From positions 321,501 to 385,500 of the forward strand of contig JAUJYZ010000790.1 in NCBI GenBank assembly GCA_033675265.1: 64,000 bases of DNA. Reading direction: 5' to 3'. The position numbers were made by a program, and so were the translations under genes. The stretch comes from Actinostola sp. cb2023. Taxonomy: Eukaryota; Cnidaria; Anthozoa; Actiniaria; Actinostolidae. Shown here piece by piece: positions 13,235-64,000 of this stretch. How positions within the stretch are numbered: position 1 is the first letter of the stretch; the number at the start of each line of letters is the position of its first letter. The notes beneath the pieces are model-generated. The model worked only from the letters and a program-made list of their open reading frames with translations, did no database searches and had not been told where the DNA came from.

Positions 13235-14175
13235 ACCTGTTTTCAAAAACGTTGACCAAACAGAAATAGTGAAATAGCAAAATAGCAAAATAGCAAAATA
13301 GGAATTTTAATTACCTTATTAACATCGGAAACAAAGGTAAAGCATTCAAGCAGAAAACAACTGCGGTGCAGACATGCCGAAAGCATACTCGGAAGACCTT
13401 CGAAATAGAATTATATGGGCAAAATATCTGCTTCTGCAGAAAGATGAAGACATTTTGCTGCAAATATTTTTATTTCTACAAGTACTGTTAGCAGAATATG
13501 TCGACGATATGCTAGACACGGCGCCTTGTCAGGCCGGCCTAATGGCTGCACAAGTTGTTGTCACGAGTTATTATTATTATTATTATTATTGCATCTCCAC
13601 GAAGAGTATCTTCTAATACATAGCATTTTAGAGAAACCCGATTTACGGCTTCATGAACTAGCTGGAGAAAAAAGAACAGACTGGATCGATATCAGAGATT
13701 GTAGGTAGAGGTAGAGGTAGCTTTCGTCAGGTAGCCGTTACTTCGGGCAGCTAAAATGCGTGAATAATTGAAGACGATCGCGAAATTCGTCGTAAACACA
13801 ACCGTGGAATAAGCATTATGTCACTTTAATAATTTTCATAAGACTTAAATAAGACTTCTGAATAAATGTTCCTGTTCGACTGAGTTATTGTATATACAGA
13901 GCTTTCATGAACTTAAATGCTTGTTCCTGTTCTTGTCATTTCCGTTTACCAATATGTTTCTTTCGGGAATTACTAGAAATTTAAATTACTAGAAAGGTCT
14001 CAAAATTAACGTTACTTTCGGGTAGCCGTTACTTTCGTAATTCTACGGTATTCAGTTTCAGAAATGCTTTCCCATTGTTTCCTATGTTAATAAGGTACCG
14101 TTAATTAAAATTCCTATTTTGCTATTTTGCTATTTTGCTATTTCTGTTTGGTCAACGTTTTTGAAAACAGGTGTA
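13233..14175. mobile_element. Tc1/mariner-type element inserted in the 98-bp array
   Basis: Long inverted ends begin CACCTGTTTTCAAAAACGTT and GACCAAACAGAAATAG, followed by repeated AAATAGC. The mirror image stands at the right end. A TA flanks each end and the tandem array resumes in phase, giving a TA target duplication as in the IS630/Tc1/mariner group. The interior holds a transposase relic (13374-13708). The element is short and almost certainly non-autonomous. Confidence 0.85.
13374..13708 (+). pseudogene. Decayed Tc1/mariner-like transposase fragment
   Basis: The first frame begins MPKAYSEDLRNRIIW, the usual N-terminal helix-turn-helix start of one Tc1/mariner-like transposase type. 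A second frame downstream has ILEKPDLRLHEL, matching the region between the HTH and the catalytic core of that family. The frames are out of register and separated by a TTA microsatellite. No DDE/D core remains, so it cannot encode an active transposase. Confidence 0.55.
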
Positions 14176-15860
14176 AGTATATCTATGTTCTATGTACAGT
14201 CATAGAGTGATGAATCTAATCGATACTTGAACTGTGTTAAATGTACTCAATAACTGAATATCAATGACTGATATAAGTATCTATGTTCTATGTACAGTCA
14301 TAGAGTGATGAATCTAATCGGTACTTGAACTGTGTTAAATGTACTCTATAACTGAATATCAATGACTGATATAAGTATCTATGTTCTATGTACAGTCATA
14401 GAGTGATGAATCTAATCGGTACTTGAACTGTGTTAAATGTACTCTATAACTGAATATCAATGACTGATATCAGTATCTATGTTCTATGTACAGTCATAGA
14501 GTGATGAATCTAATCGGTACTAGAACTGTTAAATGTACTCTATAACTGAATATCAATGACTGATATCAGTATCTATGTTCTATGTACAGTCATAGAGTGA
14601 TGAATCTAATCGGTACTTGAACTGTGTTAAATGTACTCTATAACTGAATATCAATGACTGATATCAGTATCTATGTTCTATGTACAGTCATAGAGTGATG
14701 AATCTAATCGGTACTTGAACTGTGTTAAATGTACTCTATAACTGAATATCAATGACTGATATCAGTATCTATGTTCTATGCACAGTCATAGAGTGATGAA
14801 TCTAATCGGTACTTGAACTGTGTTAAATGTACTCTATAACTGAATATCAATGACTGATATAAGTATCTATGTTCTATGCACAGTCATAGAGTGATGAATC
14901 TAATCGGTACTTGAAATAATACTCTATAGCTGAATATCAATGACTGATATAAGTATCTATGTTCTATGTACAGTCATAGAGTGATGAATCTAATCGGTAC
15001 TTGAACTGTGTTAAATGTACTCTATAACTGAATATCAATGACTGATATCAGTATCTATGTTCTATGTACAGTCATAGAGTGGTGAATCTAATCGGTACTA
15101 GAACTGTTAAATGTACTCTATAACTGAATATCAATGACTGATATCAGTATCTATGTTCTATGTACAGTCATAGAGTGATGAATCTAATCGATACTTGAAA
15201 TGTGTTAAATGTACTCTATAACTGAATATCAATGACTGATATCAGTATCTATGTTCTATGTACAGTCATAGAGTGGTGAATCTAATCGGTACTAGAACTG
15301 TTTAAATGTACTCTATAACTGAATATCAATGACTGATATCAGTATCTATGTTCTATGTACAGTCATAGAGTGATGAATCTAATCGGTACTTGAACTGTGT
15401 TAAATGTACTCTATAACTGAATATCAATGACTGATATCAGTATCTATGTTCTATGTACAGTCATAGAGTGATGAATCTAATCGGTACTTGAACTGTGTTA
15501 AATGTACTCTATAACTGAATATCAATGACTGATATCAGTATCTATGTTCTATGTACAGTCATAGAGTGATGAATCTAATCGGTACTTGAAATGTGTTAAA
15601 TGTATTCTATGGCTGAATATCAATGACTGATATAAGTATATCTATGTTCTATGTACAGTCATAGAGTGATGAATCTAATCGGTACTTGAAATGTGTTAAA
15701 TGTACTCTGATGGCTGAATATCAATGACTGATATAAGTATCTATGTTCTATGCACAGTCATAGAGTGATGAATCTAATCGGTATACTTGAAATGTGTTAA
15801 ATGTACTCTACAGCTGAATATCAATGACTGACATCAGTATCTATGTTCTATGTACAGTAC
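14174..15860. repeat. Tandem array of the ~98-bp unit, right block (~17 copies)
   Basis: Continuation of the array at 12340 after the Tc1/mariner insertion. The last few units (from 15600) are more diverged, with ATTCTATGGCTG and ACATCAG variants, as expected at an array edge. Confidence 0.95.
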
Positions 15861-16912
15861 GAATAGATGACGAAACTATTATATAGCGGATGCGTATTAC
15901 AATTGAGTATTCGAGTCTTCCCGCTTCGACCTCGCGAAGGTTCTCCAGCTTAGGCAGAGAGATCCATCGAATCTACAAATTGAATTTATCTCTTCAATTA
16001 ACATTGAATTAAGTCTTCTCTGTTCCATTATCACTAAGAGTTGAAATGTTTTAAACTCCTATAACCTGTCGGTAGGACAGCCAGTAAATATTTCCTTCGT
16101 ACAGCTGCTTTATATAGCTCTCTTCAGTCTGATCTGCTTTAATCGTAATACCTATAAACTCCAGATACTCTTCGAACTCGTACTCGCCACCGTCAGCTAT
16201 CTTGAATCAGATCTAAAACTAAAATATCTGAACTCTTTGATTGACAGGGTTTTAGCCAATGTGTAATCAGCGTTTGCTAGCGAACGCTACACACGAAAAA
16301 TAACAATAGGTGACTGCAGGCTCTCCCTCCCTCCCCCTCTCTCCGCCCCCTCTTCTCCAGCCCCCCTCCCCCTTCCCCCACCCCTCCCCCTCCTTTCTCA
16401 TAGAGACTGGCTACACAGGCTAGAGTAGATAGACCCCAGAAATAACAGTTTAAAATAAGTCATTTAAAATAAGTCATTTCTAATAAGTCATTTAAAATAA
16501 GTCATTTAAAATAAATCATTTGATGTCTTTAAATAGCAAATTAAACTTTTCCAGTGTACCTTTATCCTCCCTCCCCTACTCCCCCTTGGGCTGCGATTAT
16601 ACTCCAGAAATAGCAGTTGTAAAATAACGGTAAGTCATTTGATGTTTAAATATTGACAATAGATTCCTAAATACCAAATTCCATCCTCGGCAATCCAGTG
16701 TACATTTTTCCTCCCCAACAATGTACCCCCCTTGGGCTGCGATTAGCTTAGTTTAGCGTATTGAATTCGTCACAAGGCAATTGTGTAAATGTTACACAGT
16801 CGGTGTTGGAAGAATTCGAGACCGTTACAACGTTACGTTTAGGCCCAGTGTTAACGCTTTCTAAAATCTTTGTTTGTATCTTCCTGATAGATTGTGAATC
16901 CTCCAGAATCAG
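15861..16912. other. Gene-free upstream region with pyrimidine tract and short repeats
   Basis: No gene is seen. It holds a C/T-rich tract at about 16318-16400, a cluster of AAAATAAGTCATTT units of about 14 bases at 16441-16515, and two related segments with CTTGGGCTGCGATTA (near 16585 and 16730). It lies upstream of the first Eph gene and could hold regulatory sequence, but I see no specific motif. Confidence 0.5.
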
Positions 16913-17020
16913 TCGCGCTGAGTTTCGGTAGACCCGAACGCGCGAAGAATGGGGGCGACGAAGAAGGCGGAAGACATTCGGGAACCGGCAACGAAACTCG
17001 GCGCGACTGATTCTCGCGAT
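16913..17020. repeat. Inverted repeat upstream of the Eph start exon
   Basis: AGAATCAGTCGCGC with AGTTTCGG on the left is mirrored by CGAAACTCGGCGCGACTGAT on the right, with a GC-rich centre. It sits about 105 bases before the start codon of the first Eph gene. It is probably a small fold-back element, or a hairpin in the 5' leader if transcribed. Confidence 0.6.
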
Positions 17021-17124
17021 TGGAGAGATAAGGAACGACTGTTCACAGTCTACTTCATGTAGGATTATTTCATGCTTTGTTCAATAACCCTATGTTATAT
17101 CTCTCTGCAGCGCATGGTGTCAGT

Positions 17125-25723
<8,599 letters not shown>

Positions 25724-25764
25724 TTGAATGGTTACAGTTCATTGAGCATTAGACATGATAGTAT

Positions 25765-25967
25765 ATGATACAAGCATCAAGAGTTCCATACTTCCCGTAC
25801 GCGCGCAATGCATTGTAAGATTATTACAAAGGAAAAGTGAGCACCAAGTGAGCAAAATCATAGCTTGGGCTCCCTGTGTCTATAATTGGTGCTCACTTTT
25901 CCTTTGTAATAATCTCATAATGCATTGCGTGCGTACCGGAAGTCTGGAAATCTTGATGCTTGTATAG
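25765..25967. mobile_element. Fold-back (MITE-like) element after Eph gene 1
   Basis: ATACAAGCATCAAGA and TTACAAAGGAAAAGTGAGCA on the left are mirrored by TGCTCACTTTTCCTTTGTAA and CTTGATGCTTGTAT on the right. The arms are about 80 bases with few mismatches. It begins about 40 bases after the stop codon, so it probably sits in the 3' untranslated region. Confidence 0.75.
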
Positions 25968-26560
25968 TAGTTACCGTCAGCACCGTACCACAGGCAACCC
26001 AACAATTTCTTAAAGGTTCAAAGGTTCATTTATTTCCATATAATATGAATTGTAAATAATAATTTCTTCTGAGGCACGCGTATTGTTGGGTTTCCTGTGG
26101 GAGAGCGCGCGGGATATGTTTTATATTGGGCTCCCTGTGTTTTACCATGGATCATAAAAAGATGGTTTTACGCACGGAATCACGTGCGTTTACGTTCAAT
26201 AGAATATTTGCTGAACGTAAACGAAAAACGATGCACGCATAATTCATATATTTTTTTATATTTTTAATAATAGCTTCATAAGATATGGTTGCGCTGCCTC
26301 ATTGCATGAACGGTTTGAATGTCATGAAAGCTAAGACCGAAAGGAATTCTGGGAAATCAGTTGAAAATCCGGCTCAAATAACATTTTAAAGCCAACAGTC
26401 TCTTTATAGTACTGTGAAACGTATTATATAGCACACGCTGTCAGTCGTGCTATTCCAATGAAAAAGACCAAAGGCACTAATTGAAAAACTTACGTTGCAG
26501 TTGATACTGAATTGCGTAACTATTTACAAGTTACCTAATTTAATAATGATAATAATCTAT
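25968..26560. other. No gene seen
   Basis: Intergenic, with a small hairpin near 26186-26240 (TTTACGTTCA and TGAACGTAAA). No coding frame or known repeat was recognised. Confidence 0.4.
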
Positions 26561-28400
26561 AATTTAAAAGTCCTTAAAAATTGATAAAGAAGAATCAGTT
26601 CAAAGTTGGAAAAATGGGAAATTGTCTCACTTTGGCTGAACAGTTCGTGGATTTGAAAAAGCTCCAGATTTATTTCATCTGCATGCTGAACGTGGTTCAT
26701 TTAATGCTTTCCCAGACATCCTTGCGGTCGTAGCTTATATCCCAGACATCCTTGCGGTCGTAGCTTCAATGATTCATAATTTTCAACCCGACAAAGTAGA
26801 TCGTGTAATTATGTATAAATGGAAACTAGCGAGTACACTAGTATGGGCTGCGTCGGTGTATAATGATAAATTCAATGGAAACTAGCGAGTACACTAGTAT
26901 GGGCTGTGTCGGTGTATAATGATAAAATCAAAGGTTAATGGAGATCTATAACACCGTGAAAACATGTACACGGACTAGTCAATGGAGACTAGCGAGTACA
27001 ATAGTATGGGCTGCGTCGGTGTATAACTGAGATCAATTCAAAGGTTAAAGGAAATCTATAACACCGTGAAAAAGAATACTTCTAAGACGACTGAGGGCCA
27101 AAGCTTGAAACGTCAGTATAGTTAACTACTCTTTTTCACGGTGTTATAGATTTCCTTTAACCTTTTAATTATGTATTGGCAGCTCTTAGATTTGTTGCTC
27201 GAGTAAGGTACCACTTTAGTACAACTTGTAAGCATTTGACGAGGTCGTTGACTGATAGTGTAACATGTTTTAAACATAAACCATCCAGTGGTCTATCGCA
27301 AATCCTGCAATCTGATTGGTTCGCTACTAGTGGTCTATCAGCTCATAGACCCCGAGTAGAGGTAAACAAACAAAATGGCCGCTTCGTCATCGCGTTTTGC
27401 TAATGTTTCGGAGGAGTTTCTCGACGAATTATTGTCTGTCGCTTGTTTCTATCATTTTCTACTGACCTACTGGATGGCTTATGCTAAAACAGTTATAGAC
27501 CAGTTTTACAAAAGCTGGATAAATTTAGAATTAGGGCTATTTCCTTTATCCGTTTTGGATTGAAAACTTTAACTATCTTGTAAAATCTCTTGTAGAATCT
27601 CCTGTAGCATTTTTAGTCTCTATTCTATTGTTAATTCATGTGATTTTTCTAGGATATTATAAATAATTATTACAATCAAATCAAGTCACCCACATAAAAT
27701 ACCTTAAAACTGACAACATTGATTCTTATGTGCAAAGGACAAAGTCTTCATTTTACCATTGCCCACCACTACATACATGTAGTATACTCTCAAGTAAAGG
27801 AAATGGCAAAAGATATTCTAGGAAATTATAAATAATTAATACAATCAAATCAAGTCACCCAGATAAAATACCTTGAAACTCACAACATTGATTCTTATGT
27901 GCAAAGGACAAAGTCTTCATTTTACCATTGCCCACCACTACATACATGTAGTATACTCTCAAGTAAAGGAAATGGCAAAAGATATTCTAGGAAATTATAA
28001 ATAATTAATACAATCAAATCAAGTCACCCAGATAAAATACCTTACAACTGACAACAAAGGAAATGGCAAAAGATTACTTTTTAGAAAGGAAAACGAAAGA
28101 AAGACAAATAATCAAAAGCCTCGTTATCAAATAATTTGCAGAACGATAAACACTTGACTGACAGGATACACTAAGTTATTTTGTACTTCAAAACAATCGG
28201 CAGGCAGTAGTCCTAGTGGTAAGGGGACTGTCGACAAAAGGTTAGGGGCCGACTGTCTATACCCCCCACGTAAATTTATACCCTTTCTGCATATACGGTC
28301 CTTTCTTGGAAACAAACGTTGCACAATTATAACATTTGTAGTCTTGCCAGACATGATACTTTTCTCCTTGTTTGTTTTGTTATTCTATTTCTTATTTCAT
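26561..28400. repeat. Segmental duplication, copy B (left flank)
   Basis: Counterpart of 2476-3715. It contains the AACACCGTGAAAAAG fold-back (27041-27165), repeated GAAACTAGCGAGTACACTAG segments, and two copies of the ACATACATGTAG block. It leads into a very short version of the 99-bp repeat. Confidence 0.8.
27375..27563 (+). pseudogene. Short open frame starting MAASSSRFANVSEE, possible transposon gene fragment
   Basis: The first 20 or so residues look like the N-terminus of the DUF3504/Crypton-like tyrosine-recombinase proteins that are common in marine invertebrate genomes. After that the frame is unremarkable and stops after 62 residues. Copy A at about 2955 has a broken start. This is a weak match from memory; it may equally be non-coding. 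Confidence 0.25.
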
Positions 28401-28560
28401 TATTTCTATTTTATTATATTGTAGTCTTGAGTTGCCAGACGCTGTACTTTTTTCTTGTTTGTTTTGTTTTTCGGTTTTATTTTATGTTTTCATTTTTATT
28501 TCTATTTTATTAGAACATTTGCAGTCTTGAGTTGCCAGACGCTGTACTTTTTTCTTGTTT
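28401..28560. repeat. One to two units of the 99-bp repeat (copy B)
   Basis: Same unit as the large array at 3716-11690, with GTAGTCTTGAGTTGCCAGAC and CTTGTTTGTTTTGTTTTTCG, at the same place between the same flanks. Confidence 0.9.
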
Positions 28561-28976
28561 TTCTATTCTATTTCTATTTTCATTTTTTTTTTCAGTTCTA
28601 CATTCGTGGAATATCGAGGGAGTCATTGTTGTGTTGTTAGAGGGATGCTTTTGATCGAGGGCTACGAAGTGTGACGATCAGATAGTTTCCGGGTCAGTTA
28701 CGTACATTGCTAAGTATGCAAAACCAAACATTGTCAGTCTGAAATATACGAGAGAATAATCAGTTTATACTTCGATTTAAGGTAAGTAGAACTCACTTGA
28801 GATTCATCGACTGTTTATTTGATCTACTAAACCTTTCGATAGTATCGCCACGAAGTTTGTTTGATGTATTTGTATGTTTGGTTAGATTGGTAAGACATAA
28901 AGTACTTAGTAAGCAAATTGTTGAAAACATGGTCAAGACAACACGATTATACAACTGGAGCTCTTTCAGTATAACA
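28561..28976. repeat. Segmental duplication, copy B (right flank)
   Basis: Counterpart of 11691-12107, in the same order and orientation. No gene is seen. Confidence 0.8.
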
Positions 28977-29730
28977 GTGGAACCTCGATTTAACGAAGTG
29001 ATAAAAATCGGGGTTCCGTTCCATACACTTTCTTACTGTAACTTAGGTCGGGGTGAAGAATATCCTTCGTTATACCGGGGACTTCGTTATACCGGGGACT
29101 TCGTTATATCGGGGACTTCGTTATATCGGGGACACTGCAATCTTGATGTACAAGGTTAAGAATAATTTGCTTCCTGATAACATTGCTGACTTATGTTAAA
29201 TCTTCAACAAAGTATAATCTAAGAAATGCTGATTTCTCTATTCCTAGATTTTCCACAGTCCATTATGGAAAGCACTCGCTTATATATTTTGGACCATACT
29301 TATGGTCTAAATTACCCAGTCAAGTTAGACATAAAACCTCTTTAGAGAGTTTCAAGAGATGTATTAGGGGGATAAATATAGAAAATTTAGTGGACAATAC
29401 TTCCTGTTCCAACTGTTTTTTATGCAACTCCTTATAGGTAAAGTATTTTTATTGTTTAATATTTTTGATATTTTTATATTATTGATTGTATTTTTTATTA
29501 TTCCATTATTTATTGTATATGAATATTTTATATATTAGTAGCTTAAATTATAGACTCGTTAATAAAGTTTTAATATTATTATTATTATCCTTCGTTATAC
29601 CGCGGGGACTTTGTTATACCAGGGACTTCGTTTTATAGGGGTTCGTTATACCGGGGACTTTGTTATACCAGGGACTTCGTTATACCGGGGACTTCGTTAT
29701 ATAGGGGTTCGTTATATCGAGGTTCCACTA
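28977..29730. mobile_element. Small TIR element, GGAACCTCG ends (copy B), with nested LINE
   Basis: Begins GTGGAACCTCGATTTAACGA and ends TATATCGAGGTTCCACT. The interior contains several repeats of TTCGTTATACCGGGGACT, expanded relative to copy A. A LINE 3' end is inserted inside it. Confidence 0.65.
29140..29588 (+). mobile_element. 5'-truncated LINE (non-LTR retrotransposon) 3' end
   Basis: The frame at 29183-29437 has KYNLRNADFSIPRFSTVHYG, KHSLIYFGPYLWSKLP and a Cys-rich end (CSNCFLC). This is the usual C-terminus of reverse transcriptase proteins of CR1/L2/jockey-like LINEs. After the stop come an AT-rich tail, AATAAAG and ATT repeats, as expected of a LINE 3' end. It lacks the catalytic domains, so it is dead. 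Confidence 0.75.
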
Positions 29731-30250
29731 AAGTACAGCATGAATATGCTTATTTCAACAGAGCTTTAGTTTGTAAATCGGGCTAGTGACGTTAATATAT
29801 ATATATTGGGTCTCGAGTTTTAAGTTATACTAATTAATATAGTTTTGCTGCAAAGATGATGAATCTAATCGGTACTTGAAATGTGCTAAAACTCATTAAT
29901 AATTCATGAGCAATTGGTCCAATCAGGGTTGTCCAATCGGTCACATGCATGGATCTTTATATACCATATAATAAACAATTTTTTTAATAACCTAACCTCG
30001 ATTAAAAATGCCATATAATAAACAACTTAATAACCTCGCTTGCTCGATCAGTACTGGAAAATATCAGACCTCGGTCTTTTTTGTACAGACCTTGCCTACG
30101 ACTTATATGTGACACGCATTCAAACTGTTGTTCACATCCATAAGAAACATGGCACTGGGTCTGCATTTTGACGTCACAGTCAGTTTTTAACGTGATTGGA
30201 GAAGTATTGACTCGTTTAAACCATTGAGCTTCCCTTACGACGACCTCCGA
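29731..30250. other. No gene seen; one partial 98-bp repeat unit
   Basis: At 29857-29885 GATGAATCTAATCGGTACTT matches the 98-bp unit of the array at 12340, so the segmental duplication reaches into that array. The rest holds a repeated CCATATAATAAACAA and nothing coding. Confidence 0.5.
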
Positions 30251-30257
30251 AAACAAA

Positions 30258-30521
30258 GTTTTTTATACTGGTCTCTTTATTTATTTATTGTTGTATTTAT
30301 TTCATTGACTTCTAGCCTGGATACCATTAACCATGTTGCGTACATATCTGTTTATACTGGTCTCTTTATTTATTTATTGTTGTATTTATTTCATTGACTT
30401 CTAGCCTGGATACCATTAACCATGTTGCGTACATATCTGTTTATACTGGTCTCTTTATTTATTTATTGTTGTATTTATTTCATTGACTTCTAGCCTGGAT
30501 ACCATTAGCCATGTTGCGTAC

Positions 30522-30556
<35 letters not shown>

Positions 30557-30720
30557 TAATAATAATATCTTTATTTATATAGCGCTATTTCATAGTATGT
30601 CAATAGCGCTTTACAGAGTGATAATATAATAATTTATATGATAATACATATCTGTTTATACTGGTCTCTTTATTTATTTATTGTTGTATTTATTAACTTC
30701 TAGCCTGGATACCATTAGCC
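30258..30720 (+). repeat. 89-bp tandem repeat that includes the start of the signal-peptide exon
   Basis: ATGTTGCGTACATATCTG with TTTATACTGGTCTCTTT occurs at 30333, 30422 and, truncated, 30511. The true exon copy is at 30721. The period is 89 bases. Between the third and last copies lies an AAT microsatellite with TATATAGCGCTATTTCATAG. So the 5' part of the coding exon has been amplified upstream of the gene. Confidence 0.85.
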
Positions 30721-63523
<32,803 letters not shown>

Positions 63524-63562
63524 ACCAAATACGTATCAACCGTTACGTAACCGTAATACTGC

Positions 63563-63834
63563 AGACTGATTCTAAAGCAAACAATACATCATTTACGTAG
63601 CCATAAGTAACGAACATTACGTAACCGTCATACTGAGTATCAAAACTTGTACACTTATTCCAACGTAACCACTACGTCTTTACGTAGCCATAAGTAATGA
63701 ACATTACGTAACCGCCATACTGAGTATTAAAACTTGTACACTTATTCCAACGTAACCATTACGTCTTTACGTAGCCATAGGTAATGAACATTACGTAACC
63801 GCCATACTAAGTATTAAAACTTGTAGACTTAGAG
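63563..63834. repeat. 87-bp repeats after the second Eph gene
   Basis: CACTTATTCCAACGTAACC and ACGTCTTTACGTAGCCATA recur with a period of 87 bases, derived in part from the 58-bp unit (TACGTAACCG..ATACTGAGTAT). Confidence 0.85.
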
Positions 63835-63960
63835 CAGATTTCGAATGGCTGTGAAAAACTTACGGCACGGACGTGCCGTGCCGTGACGATTTAGGATTTC
63901 GAATGAATCCGTGCCGTGCCGTGCGCCGTGGATTTTCACAGTCATACGAAATCTGCTCTA
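63834..63960. mobile_element. Fold-back MITE with TA flanks
   Basis: GAGCAGATTTCGAATGGCTG and TGAAAA on the left pair with TTTTCACAGTCATACGAAAT and CTGCTC on the right. The centre has GTGCCGTGCCGTG repeats on both strands. TA on each side suggests a TA target. Confidence 0.75.
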
Positions 63961-64000
63961 TTCGAACGTTACCATTACGTCTTTACGTAGCCATAAGAAA

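Overview
The window is animal nuclear DNA: spliced genes with GT-AG introns, AT-rich intergenic DNA, many satellite-like arrays and many small inverted-repeat transposons. The two host genes are Eph-type receptors. Their divergence from the vertebrate type, and a Polinton whose small proteins resemble those I associate with non-bilaterian animals, suggest a sponge or another early-branching metazoan. That placement is an inference.

Layout. 0-3.7 kb: fold-back elements and the left flank of a segmental duplication. 3.7-11.7 kb: about 80 tandem copies of a ~99-bp unit. 12.3-15.9 kb: ~98-bp tandem array split by a small Tc1/mariner-type element. 17.1-25.7 kb: a complete Eph receptor tyrosine kinase gene; I could place 18 exons whose phases all agree (994 residues). 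26.6-29.8 kb: second copy of the segmental duplication, holding only one to two units of the 99-bp repeat. 30.7-63.5 kb: a second Eph-like gene in the same orientation. Its ten exons keep an open frame (745 residues) with the full ectodomain and membrane span, but a short tyrosine-bearing tail in place of kinase and SAM domains.

Intron 1 of the second gene is about 25.5 kb. It holds a ~87-bp array of about 80 units, each carrying a strong 3' splice-site-like sequence, and a 16.2-kb Polinton/Maverick inserted inside that array (38264-54484, TIRs of 161 bp with 3 mismatches).

The Polinton carries protein-primed DNA polymerase B, retroviral-type integrase, packaging ATPase, double-jelly-roll major capsid protein, a VLTF3-like late transcription factor, a possible PCNA/sliding-clamp-like protein, a BRO-N plus VRR-NUC nuclease, a zinc-finger protein and several small membrane or structural proteins. 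No adenain-type maturation protease is visible. Almost every gene starts within a TATATATG-like motif. Six genes are split by single-base frameshifts, often at A-runs, while the capsid, ATPase, VLTF3-like and clamp-like genes are open. This means either early decay or homopolymer errors in the read.
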